From Mycolicibacterium hodleri (GTDB taxonomy: Bacteria > Actinomycetota > Actinomycetes > Mycobacteriales > Mycobacteriaceae): a stretch of DNA of 64,000 nucleotides. The notes beneath the pieces were generated by a model. The model saw only the letters and a list, made by a program, of their open reading frames with translations, ran no database searches and was not told the DNA's origin. Shown piece by piece: positions 31,434 through 39,308 of the stretch. A program made the translations under genes and the position numbers. Within the stretch, counting starts at the first letter, position 1, and every line of letters starts with the position of its first letter. The stretch spans positions 1 to 64,000 of the forward strand of contig NZ_RCZG01000011.1 of assembly GCF_006439015.1 (NCBI RefSeq), in the 5' to 3' direction.

Positions 31434-31837
31434 GCCGCAGTATCCGCAGTATCCGCAGCCCGTGCCCATGCCGCGAGGCCGAGGTGCTCGCGCAGGGTGG
31501 TGCCCTGGTAGTCGAATCGGAACACGCTCCGCTTCTGTAGCAGCGGCACGATGCGCTCGGCGACCGTGCTCGCCGACCCGATGAAGTTCTGGCGACCGGT
31601 GACCTCGACGATCAGCTCGCGTGACGTCAGATTCTCGGCCTCGGCCCGGGAGCGCCATTCATTGGCCGTAGCGATCGGACCTTGCTGCATCCGCACGCTG
31701 GCCCGGCCGCGGGCGATCGTGTTCTCGCCGATGATCGGATCGACCGACGACAACGGCCCATCCGGGTCGTGGTCGGAGAGATACCGATTCCATAATTGTT
31801 TGAGGAACTTGATGGCCGTCTGGGGTGAACTGGTCAT
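31434..31837 (-). pseudogene. NtaA/DszA-type LLM flavin monooxygenase, C-terminal relic
   Basis: About 135 residues matching the C-terminus of the NtaA/SnaA/DszA group of FMN-dependent monooxygenases: DPDGPLSSVDPIIGENTIAR, then SRELIVEVTGRQNFIGSAST. The expected segment with the GFILVPHLTPGG-like motif is missing and the frame jumps to RIVPLLQKRSVFRFDYQGTT and LREHLGL. Thus it has lost both its N-terminal two thirds and an internal block of about 30 codons. Confidence 0.7.
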
Positions 31838-31973
31838 TCCTGTCGAGTCGATCGGCTGACAGACGGACGTCGTCTGTCGATCATCGTCGCCGCCGACTGA
31901 TTGGCACGTCGTTGCAGGTCACCCGACATCATCCGTCGTCGTCTGGCGCATACGAGGCAAGCGGCGCAGGGTG

Positions 31974-32855
31974 ATGCCCATGACGAAACACTCACGCACC
32001 CCTCGGAGGCCGGTGCTGATGATCGTGCATGCCCATCCCGACGACGAGTCGAGCCAGACGGGCGGCACCCTGGCTCGCTACGCCGCTGCGGGCTGCCGCA
32101 CCGTTCTGGTGACCTGTACCGACGGCGCCAGGGGAGACGCAGCAGACGGTGGCGCCAAACCCGGTGAGGATGGGCATGACCCACACCGAGTCGCCGCGCA
32201 TCGATCTCGGGAGCTGGACTCCGCGGCGAAGGCGCTGGGCGTGCACGACGTCGTGAAGCTCGGCTATCCGGATTCGGGGATGCCCGCTGATGGCGAACCG
32301 GTCGACGCGGACTCCTTCAGCGCGCGTTCGTCCGTGCCGATGGTGACGCAGATGGTACGGCTCCTGCGCCTCTACGAGCCGGACGTGGTTGTCACGTATC
32401 CGCCCAACGGGTTGTCCGGACATCCCGACCACATTCGCACCCACGAGCTCGTGGTCGCGGCGCATCGCAACGTCGTCGCGAACGGCCAACGCGGAGCACG
32501 CATTCCGCGGCTCTACTACATCGCGATGTCGGTCGGTCGCCTGCGGGCGGTGCAGTCCAGGGTGCGGGCCGCCTTCGGCGACGACGCGTGGGTGCCGCCC
32601 GACGAACTCGGTGTCGACGACGCAGAGGTCACCACCGTCATCGACGTCTCGCCGTTCTGGCGCGACAAGTTGGCGGCGCTGGCGGCGCACGCCAGCCAAC
32701 CGGATGCCGCGCTGCTCGTGCAGCTGTTCAAGATGGCTGACGATGCGGCCGACCCTGCGGTGCGGGTGGAGGAGTACGTACGGGCGTATCCATCCGAACG
32801 ATCTCCGGAATTCACGGTCGAGCGGGACTTCTTCGCTACCGACGCGGAGGTGTGA
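31974..32855 (+). CDS. PIG-L family LmbE-like deacetylase
   Basis: A 293-aa zinc deacetylase of the MshB/Mca-like PIG-L family. The metal motif AHPDDE appears as VHAHPDDESSQTGGTLARYA, and the second histidine motif as LSGHPDHIRTHELVV. The family includes enzymes of mycothiol synthesis and mycothiol S-conjugate amidases. The closest group here is probably Mca-like, though the true substrate cannot be told. Start candidates are GTG 31971, ATG 31974 and ATG 31980. Confidence 0.85.
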   Translation: MPMTKHSRTPRRPVLMIVHAHPDDESSQTGGTLARYAAAGCRTVLVTCTDGARGDAADGGAKPGEDGHDPHRVAAHRSRELDSAAKALGVHDVVKLGYPDSGMPADGEPVDADSFSARSSVPMVTQMVRLLRLYEPDVVVTYPPNGLSGHPDHIRTHELVVAAHRNVVANGQRGARIPRLYYIAMSVGRLRAVQSRVRAAFGDDAWVPPDELGVDDAEVTTVIDVSPFWRDKLAALAAHASQPDAALLVQLFKMADDAADPAVRVEEYVRAYPSERSPEFTVERDFFATDAEV

Positions 32856-32864
32856 GGCGAGCCC

Positions 32865-33251
32865 TCACAGGCCGCCCAAGTCATCCGGTACGTCGACGGC
32901 GTGCTCCTGAAGGATCTCCAGTGCGACGACGTCGAGAGTGCGTTCGTGAGTCGCGGCCAGAACCACCGGTGCCGCATGACCGTCCTGTTGTGCGCGTAGC
33001 CAATTCACGGCAGTGACGCACCAGCGGTCGCCGGGGGTCAGACCGGGGAAGCGGTACTGGGGCATCGGCGTCGTCAAGTCGTTGCCGATGCCTCGCTGGT
33101 GCTCGAGGAACTCGGCGGTGACGACGGCGCAGATGGTGTGCAGGCCGACGTCCTCTGGCCCGGTGGAACAGCAGCCGTCCCGATGGAAGCCGGTAAGCGG
33201 GTCGGTGCCACAGGGATCGAGCGGTCCGCCGAGCACGTTGAGATCAGGCAT
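32865..33251 (-). CDS. DUF2237 family protein
   Basis: A 128-aa protein with the DUF2237 signature: MPDLNVLGGPLDPCGTDPLT, GFHRDGCCSTGPEDVGLHTI, then GDRWCVTAVNWLRAQQDGHA and the closing HERTLDVVALEILQEHAVD. The family is widespread and uncharacterised; conserved Cys and His suggest metal binding. The frame extends upstream to 33383, but the start at 33251 matches family length. It is convergent with the PIG-L gene. Confidence 0.85.
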   Translation of the reverse strand: MPDLNVLGGPLDPCGTDPLTGFHRDGCCSTGPEDVGLHTICAVVTAEFLEHQRGIGNDLTTPMPQYRFPGLTPGDRWCVTAVNWLRAQQDGHAAPVVLAATHERTLDVVALEILQEHAVDVPDDLGGL

Positions 33252-33288
33252 CGCATCAGTATCCCTTGGCCGGGGCCTCGCCGGGGAT

Positions 33289-33906
33289 TCATGGCACCTG
33301 GCGTTGACGGTTCGGCGGCTGTCTCGACCTCGCATCGACGAACCCGCGCACGACGTGCTCCCGCACGAATCCGGCCACCGCATCGGCGTCGTCGAGGTCC
33401 AACCTCTCCGACGGGGTCAGGAACAGTGAGAACAACATCCGTGCGAACCATTCGGCCGCACCGTCCACGTCGAGGTCACGGCGGACTTCGCCGGTCAGCT
33501 TGGCCGCGCTGAGATATGGCGCCAGGAACTGACCGCACTCCCGCAGCAGTGCGGCTGCGTTAGTGGTCAGCAGCGAGTGCACCTCGGAGGGATCGGAGAG
33601 CCGCTCGGGAACGATGAAGTGACGGGCCTGCACCACCGCGACTGCGGCTCCTGCCAGCTGATCCTCCAACGTGCCCGCCGTGGCCATCGCACGAGCCATG
33701 CGGCGGTAGAAGGATTGCGTCGCATGCTCGGACGCCGCGTCGACGATGGCACGCTTGTCGGCGAAGTACTCGTAGACGGTGCTCCGGGAGACGCCTGCCG
33801 CATGGGCGATGTCGACGACGCTCGTCCGTCGCAGACCGTGGGTGCGAAAGCACGACAACGCCGTCTCGACGATGACCGTTCGGGTGTCGCCCGTGGTGTC
33901 GGTCAT
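33289..33906 (-). CDS. TetR-family transcriptional regulator
   Basis: A 205-aa TetR regulator. The N-terminal HTH is ETALSCFRTHGLRRTSVVDI followed by AHAAGVSRSTVYEYFADKRA. The C-terminal ligand domain is unassigned. Its ATG overlaps the stop of the upstream acyl-CoA dehydrogenase gene (ATGA), so it is the last gene of the fadE-fadE-tetR operon and probably represses it through the palindrome at 36263-36289. Confidence 0.9.
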   Translation of the reverse strand: MTDTTGDTRTVIVETALSCFRTHGLRRTSVVDIAHAAGVSRSTVYEYFADKRAIVDAASEHATQSFYRRMARAMATAGTLEDQLAGAAVAVVQARHFIVPERLSDPSEVHSLLTTNAAALLRECGQFLAPYLSAAKLTGEVRRDLDVDGAAEWFARMLFSLFLTPSERLDLDDADAVAGFVREHVVRGFVDARSRQPPNRQRQVP

Positions 33907-35027
33907 CGCACGCCCGCGGCATACGTGCTGCCCAGTCGGGCGAGGTGGGCCGACGCCGAACCGAGAGCCAGTTCGTTGTGCTTGGCCCACAGGAAGTATC
34001 GGAACAGCGGATAGCTGACGTCGATGCCGATGCCGCCGTGCACCTGCTGGGCGGTGGCGACCACCCGCATACCCGCCTCGGCGGCCCAGAACTTCGCGAT
34101 GCTCGCCTCCCGCCGAACGGAACGGCCTTCACCGACGAGCCACGCGGCTTGCCACGTCGTCCACCTGATCGCCTCGACGTCGATGTACGCGTCGGCCATG
34201 CGTTGCTGAATGGCCTGGAAACTGCCGATCGGTCTGCCGAACTGTTCGCGTTCACCCGTGTAGGTCGCCGCCATCCGCAAGGCTCGTTCGGCGACCCCGA
34301 TCTGCTGGGCGCACACGGACACCAGGGCCCTGTCGTGCAGGTCCCGCACCGCGGCCGCGCCGTCACCGTCAACGCGGAGTCGATCCCGCCCGGGTACCGA
34401 CGCGCCGTCGAACGTGACGTCGCCGTGCGGCTGCCCGCCGGACGTCGCCACGGGTGCCACGTGGACGCCCGCATCCCGGGCGTCGACCACGAACAGACCC
34501 ACCTCACCCTCGTCGGTGGTGGTGGGAACGACCATCGCGTCGGCGATCTGTGCCGCGGGCACCAGGTCCTTGACGCCATCCAGGCGCCACCCCGATCCGT
34601 CGCGGCGCGCCCTGGTCGCCGGGCTGGCCGGGTCGCTGCGGTGCGGTTCGGTCAATCCTGCGGTGAGGATGCGATCGCCCGTCACGACGCCGGCGAGGAG
34701 ACGCTGGATCTGCTCGTCGTCGCCGTGGCGGGCGACCGTGTCGGCTCCCAGCGCCATGGTCGCGTAGGCGGGTACCGGAGCGACACTCCATCCCACCTCG
34801 GCCAGGACGATGGCTAGATCGAGGAAGCCGCGACCGCTGCCCCCGACTGATTCGGGCAGGGCGACGCCCAACAGGTCGGCGTTCGCGAAGGCCTTCCACA
34901 GCGCCGGATCGTGGCGGACCTCTCCTGCCTCGAGCTCGGTCAGCCGATCGGGACCGGCCAGTCGGTCGAACACATCGCGGGCGATGCCACGGAGTGCGAT
35001 CTGGTCCTGGCTGAAGGTGAAGTCCAC
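33903..35027 (-). CDS. Acyl-CoA dehydrogenase (FadE-like)
   Basis: A 374-aa acyl-CoA dehydrogenase with the short N-terminal, middle beta and C-terminal helical domains: MDFTFSQDQIALRGIARDVF, LTAGLTEPHRSDP-type FAD loop, REQFGRPIGSFQAIQQRMAD and ATAQQVHGGIGIDVSYPLF. It is 24 bp from a second fadE gene. In mycobacteria such adjacent pairs form alpha2beta2 heterotetramers acting on cyclic or steroid-side-chain acyl-CoAs. This subunit is the shorter, more divergent member. Confidence 0.85.
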   Translation of the reverse strand: MDFTFSQDQIALRGIARDVFDRLAGPDRLTELEAGEVRHDPALWKAFANADLLGVALPESVGGSGRGFLDLAIVLAEVGWSVAPVPAYATMALGADTVARHGDDEQIQRLLAGVVTGDRILTAGLTEPHRSDPASPATRARRDGSGWRLDGVKDLVPAAQIADAMVVPTTTDEGEVGLFVVDARDAGVHVAPVATSGGQPHGDVTFDGASVPGRDRLRVDGDGAAAVRDLHDRALVSVCAQQIGVAERALRMAATYTGEREQFGRPIGSFQAIQQRMADAYIDVEAIRWTTWQAAWLVGEGRSVRREASIAKFWAAEAGMRVVATAQQVHGGIGIDVSYPLFRYFLWAKHNELALGSASAHLARLGSTYAAGVR

Positions 35028-35050
35028 GGCGGCAACCCCTTCCGGGTTGG

Positions 35051-36229
35051 TCAGACGGCGGCGGGTCGGGGTTCGCGCGGCATGCCGAGCCCGGCCATGG
35101 CGATGATGGTGCGTTGGATCTCGTTCGCGCCGCCGCCGAAAGTGTTGAGCACCGCGGTCCGTACCGCGACGTCAAGCGCACCGCGCAGGGGAGCTTCGGA
35201 GCCGGATCGTGCGCCGTGGCGGTCGAGGATCTCGATGAGTTCGCCTGCCACCTTCTGGGTCAGTTCGGTGCCGAACACCTTGGCCGCCGATGCCTCGCCC
35301 ATGTCGAGGTCTCCCGTGGACATTGCGGCGTTCACCCGCAGGTTCACCAGCTTGTAGGCGGCCACCTGGGCCTCGACGCGCGCCAACGCGAGCTGCACCC
35401 ACGGTTGATCGATCACCCGTGCTCCGTCGAGCATCGTGTCGGACGCCCACGCAATCGTCTTCTCGAGTAGAGGCTCCAGGGCGCCCAGCGTGCCGAGCGC
35501 GGCGCGTTCGAAGTTCAGCTGCGTGGTGATGAGCTTCCAGCCCTCGTTCTCGGCGCCGACCAGTGCGCTGGCAGGCACGCGGACGTCGTCGTAGAACGTG
35601 TAGAACGTCGATACCCCGGGCATCGTGTGCAGCGGTCGGTGTGAGAAGCCGGGGGCCGACGTCGGCACGATGAAGAGAGAAATTCCTCTGTGCCGGTGGG
35701 CTTTCGGGTCGGTGCGCGCAGCGAGCCAGACGTAGTCGGCGGAGCCGGCACCGCTGGTGAACATCTTCTGGCCATTGATGACGTACTCGTCGCCGTCGCG
35801 AACGGCCATGGTGCGCAATGCCGCAAGGTCGCTGCCCGCCCCGGGTTCGGAGTACCCGATCGCGAATTCGACAGTGCCGTCGAGGATCGCGGGCAGGAAC
35901 TCCCGCTTCTGCTGCTCCGTGCCGAACCGCACCAGCGTCGGACCGACGGTGTTGAGTGTCACCAGCGGAATGGGGGCATTCACCCGCTTGGCCTCTTCGA
36001 AGAAGATGTGCTGCTCGATTGCGGAGAAGCCCTGTCCGCCATACTCCTTCGGCCAGCCGACGCCGAGCAGGTTGGCCGCGGCCAAGGCTCGCACGCAGTC
36101 CTTGATGCCGGGACCGCCTTCGGCGCGTCGGCTCACCGCCGCGGACCTTTCGGGCGTCATGATCGACTCGAGTTCGGCGCGGATCTTTGCGCGCAGTTCC
36201 TGCTGTTCGGGCGTGTACTCGAGGTGCAT
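35051..36229 (-). CDS. Acyl-CoA dehydrogenase (FadE-like)
   Basis: A 392-aa acyl-CoA dehydrogenase: MHLEYTPEQQELRAKIRAEL, GYSEPGAGSDLAALRTMAVR (FAD/substrate loop), YVINGQKMFTSGAGSADYVW and the C-terminal TFGGGANEIQRTIIAMAGLG. The start at 36229 was chosen over a longer frame to fit family length and the GAGAAGGG upstream. It is first in the operon with the second fadE and tetR. Typical substrates of this group are branched or alicyclic acyl-CoAs. Confidence 0.9.
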   Translation of the reverse strand: MHLEYTPEQQELRAKIRAELESIMTPERSAAVSRRAEGGPGIKDCVRALAAANLLGVGWPKEYGGQGFSAIEQHIFFEEAKRVNAPIPLVTLNTVGPTLVRFGTEQQKREFLPAILDGTVEFAIGYSEPGAGSDLAALRTMAVRDGDEYVINGQKMFTSGAGSADYVWLAARTDPKAHRHRGISLFIVPTSAPGFSHRPLHTMPGVSTFYTFYDDVRVPASALVGAENEGWKLITTQLNFERAALGTLGALEPLLEKTIAWASDTMLDGARVIDQPWVQLALARVEAQVAAYKLVNLRVNAAMSTGDLDMGEASAAKVFGTELTQKVAGELIEILDRHGARSGSEAPLRGALDVAVRTAVLNTFGGGANEIQRTIIAMAGLGMPREPRPAAV

Positions 36230-36262
36230 GCTCGCGTAACCCTTCTCGACGCCGGTGTCGCT

Positions 36263-36289
36263 CGGACACATGCTATTAAATTGTCCGAC
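36263..36289. promoter_or_regulatory. Operator-like palindrome before the fadE-fadE-tetR operon
   Basis: TCGGACA at 36263-36269 and TGTCCGA at 36283-36289 form a perfect inverted repeat around an AT-rich 13-bp centre. GACAC/GTGTC flank it as a second weaker pair. It lies about 35-60 bp upstream of the first fadE start. Binding by the operon's own TetR regulator is the simplest reading. Confidence 0.6.
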
Positions 36290-36358
36290 GTATCGTGTCT
36301 AGTGCCAGCAAGGGCCCCTGTCAATGTCCTTTGGGCCGCTACGCTCCGGACAGTTGCG

Positions 36359-37096
36359 TCAGTTCTGTCGGGCGGCACCCGGCTGAGTCGATCGTCTGCG
36401 TTCCACCTCGTCCGGTATGACGGGCGTACGTGCCGACGGGCCGCGGGCGATCGCGTTCAACCTGATCTCGGGTAGATCCACCGATCCGTCGATGGTGTCC
36501 AGCCATGCGACGGCGGCGGCGACGTCGGCGGCTCGGATCGCGTGCATCTCGAATGGGACGTCCTGCAGCATGTCGGTCTCGACGGGCCCCGGTGTGACGA
36601 CATGGACGTTGATTCCGTCGCGGTCGACCTCGAGTGCGAGCGCGCGCGCGAACGCGTTCATACCTGCCTTCGATGCGGAGTACGCGGTCCTGGCCGGCAT
36701 CGGCTCGTGTGCCGACGACGACGAGATGAAGACGAACCTCGATCCGTGCGTCATGTGCGGCAGCGCCTCGGACGCAACGACGAAACACGAGTCGAGATTG
36801 GCGGTGATGGTGTCGCGCCACTGAGCGAAGGTCTGCTTCCGGACATACGTGCCGCCGAGGATGCCTGCGGCGTGCACGACGAGGTGGATGGGGCCTGCCT
36901 CGTCGACGGCGGTGCGGAAGGAGTCCGGTTCACTGGCGTCGGCGACCACGAACCGGGCGCCGATCCGCTCGGCCACCGCGCGCAGGGCGGGCTCGCGCCG
37001 GGCCACCAGGACGACGTCGTAACCCAACTCGGCGAGGCGACGTCCGCAGGCCTTCCCGATTCCGCCGCTGCCACCGGTGATCAGTGCGGTTCTCAC
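36359..37096 (-). CDS. Short-chain dehydrogenase/reductase
   Basis: A 245-aa classical SDR. The NAD(P)-binding TGGSGGIGKACG is at residues 7-18, HAAGIL follows at about 75, the Ser-rich FISSSSAH at about 123-130, and the catalytic YSASK at 139-143. The Asp/Arg pattern after the second strand (VARREPALR) suggests NADP preference. It is a single leftward gene, divergent from the VOC gene. Confidence 0.9.
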   Translation of the reverse strand: MRTALITGGSGGIGKACGRRLAELGYDVVLVARREPALRAVAERIGARFVVADASEPDSFRTAVDEAGPIHLVVHAAGILGGTYVRKQTFAQWRDTITANLDSCFVVASEALPHMTHGSRFVFISSSSAHEPMPARTAYSASKAGMNAFARALALEVDRDGINVHVVTPGPVETDMLQDVPFEMHAIRAADVAAAVAWLDTIDGSVDLPEIRLNAIARGPSARTPVIPDEVERRRSTQPGAARQN

Positions 37097-37158
37097 AGTG
37101 TGTCCTCCAGGGTTCGGCGGTCGTTGGAGATCGGTGTCGGGCGTGGTCTACTGACCCC

Positions 37159-37608
37159 ATGACGATGGTGCACCACACCGGGCTCTGTCCTGCCGACGTC
37201 GAGCAGTCCCTGCGCTTCTATCGCGATGGCATCGGCATGACGGTGTTGGCCGACTTCACCATGGACGCGGACCTCGAGCCGCTGCTGGGACGGCGCACCT
37301 CCCATGTGCGGGCGGTGTTCCTCGGAACACCGGACAGCCCCCAGGGTGGCACCCTCGAGCTGCTCGACCTCGGTGATGCCGAATTGACCACCGAGCCAGG
37401 GGGTTCCGGTCTGCCTCATCGTGGGGTGTTCCTGCTGTCGTTCGTCGTGGACGTGCCCGGGGTGTTGACGCGGCTGGCGGATCTTGGCCTCGGCGGCGAA
37501 CCGCGGACGATGCCGTCCCCCGGCGGCATCACCGCGACGGTCGTCGATCCCGACGGTGTCACCGTGGAGCTGCTCAGCGGTCCGGTGACCATGCTGCCCT
37601 CCGGCTAA
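37159..37608 (+). CDS. VOC-family (glyoxalase-like) protein
   Basis: A 149-aa VOC protein: MTMVHHTGLCPADVEQSLRF, then YRDGIGMTVLADFT, and the last strand GGITATVVDPDGVTVELLSG. Metal-ligand positions resemble methylmalonyl-CoA epimerase/glyoxalase types (the H of HHTGL and the E of VELL). It ends four bases into the convergent DUF35 gene. A role as epimerase or dioxygenase in the catabolic cluster is possible. Confidence 0.8.
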   Translation: MTMVHHTGLCPADVEQSLRFYRDGIGMTVLADFTMDADLEPLLGRRTSHVRAVFLGTPDSPQGGTLELLDLGDAELTTEPGGSGLPHRGVFLLSFVVDVPGVLTRLADLGLGGEPRTMPSPGGITATVVDPDGVTVELLSGPVTMLPSG

Positions 37609-38042
37609 CTCGTGGCGCCGAGCGGAGCGAACACGGGAACGTACACCGTCTCGCCCGAAGCCTGCTGTTCTTCGAATCGGACCGCAACGGGCATGCCGAT
37701 GGTGACCGAATCGGGTTCGCAGTCAACGATGTTCGCCGCCACTCGAAGGTCCGACTGTTCGGCCAGTTCGACGATCGCGATGACGTAGGGCGGCGGCACC
37801 GCCGGGTTGAAGGGATGTCGATCCACGGTGTAGGTGAACACGGTGCCCTCGCCGGACACGGTTCTCACGCCGAGTGCGCCATCGCAGCTCGGGCAGTCCG
37901 CCTCGGGTGGAAGGACCCAACTGGCGCAGGATTCGCAATACGGAACGTGCAGTCGGCCGTCGGCTCCGCCGGTCCAGAACCGGCGATTGTCCGCCTGGAG
38001 TTCGGGAATCATCCGCCCCGGCGCGGCTACCTCACCTGACAT
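37605..38042 (-). CDS. DUF35 Zn-ribbon/OB-fold protein (Ltp-partner type)
   Basis: A 145-aa protein. The zinc ribbon (YCESCASWVLPPEADCPSC) is followed by the OB-fold acyl-CoA-binding domain (GTVFTYTVDRHPFNP, VTIGMPVAVRFEEQ). DUF35 proteins are partners of thiolase-like proteins; ChsH2's DUF35 domain is needed by the steroid aldolase Ltp2. The divergent neighbour at 38097 is such a thiolase-like protein, so the two likely form one complex. Confidence 0.85.
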   Translation of the reverse strand: MSGEVAAPGRMIPELQADNRRFWTGGADGRLHVPYCESCASWVLPPEADCPSCDGALGVRTVSGEGTVFTYTVDRHPFNPAVPPPYVIAIVELAEQSDLRVAANIVDCEPDSVTIGMPVAVRFEEQQASGETVYVPVFAPLGATS

Positions 38043-38062
38043 GATGGCCAACCTACCCGTCC

Positions 38063-38081
38063 GCTATTTTTGCAATGATAG
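38063..38081. promoter_or_regulatory. AT-rich operator-like motif, copy 1
   Basis: GCTATTTTTGCAATGATAG lies in the 54-bp gap between the divergent DUF35 and thiolase-like genes. CTAT and ATAG form arms 10 bp apart. Near copies lie at 57533-57552 (closest), 50261-50285 and 40667-40689. Confidence 0.55.
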
Positions 38082-38096
38082 AGGAAGCGTCGCCGA

Positions 38097-39308
38097 ATGG
38101 AGCCCAGCTTGTCGCACTTCGAGAAGGACGCGATCATCAGCGGTATCGGCATGTCCCACATCGGCCGCCGGACCGGGACTCCGGGTCTACAGCTGACTCT
38201 GAACGCCGCGCGCGCCGCGATCGCCGACGCTGGTCTGGTGCCCGCCGACATCGACGGCATCGCCACCCTCGGCGACACGCCGCGCCAACACGTCATCGAG
38301 GCACTCGATCTGGTTGCCGAGAACCGCAGCTCCGGGATCGACACCTCAGGGCTCTACAGCCCTCTGATGTCCGCCTTCCTCGCGGTGTCCGAGGGCCGCT
38401 CCAGGCACGTTCTGGTGTACCGCACCGTCGCGATGCTCGGCGGCTCGATGCTCGACTCCTCGGCGGAGCTACCGCCGGAGCCCAACGCCCTGACCGCGCC
38501 GCCCGTCGAACCCCGCCTGCCCGGACGGCCACGGAGGATCGGTGCGAACGGTGACATCGGTGAGCTGATGGCCGCGCACGCCTATTCGGCGTCGAACTGG
38601 GTGGCGATGCATTGCCGCCGACACATGGAGCTCTACGGGACCACCAAGGAGCAGCTGGGCTGGATGGCGATCAACAGCAGGCGCAATGCTGCGCTGAATC
38701 CGCTTGCTGCGTATCGGGATCCGATCACGATGGACGACTACCTCGGCGCCCGCCCGATCTCGTCCCCGCTAGGGCTCTACGACTGCGACGTGCCGGTCGA
38801 CGGCTCGATTGCCGTCGTGGTGTCGCACCGCGACCACGCGTCTGACTGTCCGAACCCACCGGTGCACGTCGAGGCGATCGGCGGCGCGTACGGCACCGGA
38901 GGGTGGTTCCATCGCGACGACTTCCCGAAGATGGCGTCGGTCGAGGCCGCCGCGCAGATGTGGTCGCGGACCGACCTCATCCCGGGGGATCTCGACGTCG
39001 CCGAACTATACGACGGCTTCACCTTTCTCACCATCGCCTGGCTGGAGGCCCTCGGCATCTGTGGCGACGGTGAGGCGGGCCCGTTCGTGGAAGGTGCGTC
39101 GCGTATCGCCTTGGACGGCGAGCTTCCGTTGAACACCTATGGCGGCCAACTTTCCGCGGGCCGCATGCACGGCTACTGGGTGCTGCACGAAGCCTGCCTC
39201 CAGTTGCGCGGTGAGGCAGGCGAGCGGCAGCTCCGGCGGCGGCCGGAGACGGCGGTGGTCGCGGCGGGCGGCGGCCCGATCGCGGGCTGCCTGTTGCTCA
39301 CCCGTTGA
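38097..39308 (+). CDS. Thiolase-like lipid-transfer protein / putative aldolase
   Basis: A 403-aa thiolase-superfamily protein of the Ltp/SCP-x group: DAIISGIGMSHIGRRTG, LNAARAAIADAGLVPADIDG, DCDVPVDGSIAVVVSHRDHA, DLDVAELYDGFTFLTIAWLE and NTYGGQLSAGRMHGYWVLHE. The usual thiolase nucleophilic Cys environment is not evident, as in Ltp2-type retro-aldolases. With its divergent DUF35 partner it probably cleaves a beta-hydroxyacyl-CoA side chain. Confidence 0.8.
   Translation: MEPSLSHFEKDAIISGIGMSHIGRRTGTPGLQLTLNAARAAIADAGLVPADIDGIATLGDTPRQHVIEALDLVAENRSSGIDTSGLYSPLMSAFLAVSEGRSRHVLVYRTVAMLGGSMLDSSAELPPEPNALTAPPVEPRLPGRPRRIGANGDIGELMAAHAYSASNWVAMHCRRHMELYGTTKEQLGWMAINSRRNAALNPLAAYRDPITMDDYLGARPISSPLGLYDCDVPVDGSIAVVVSHRDHASDCPNPPVHVEAIGGAYGTGGWFHRDDFPKMASVEAAAQMWSRTDLIPGDLDVAELYDGFTFLTIAWLEALGICGDGEAGPFVEGASRIALDGELPLNTYGGQLSAGRMHGYWVLHEACLQLRGEAGERQLRRRPETAVVAAGGGPIAGCLLLTR

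Noticed and set aside
31058..31837. One 259-aa leftward protein upstream of and overlapping kup
   Set aside because: Only its first ~135 residues resemble a real family (LLM monooxygenase). The rest is the kup 5' end read in the wrong frame.
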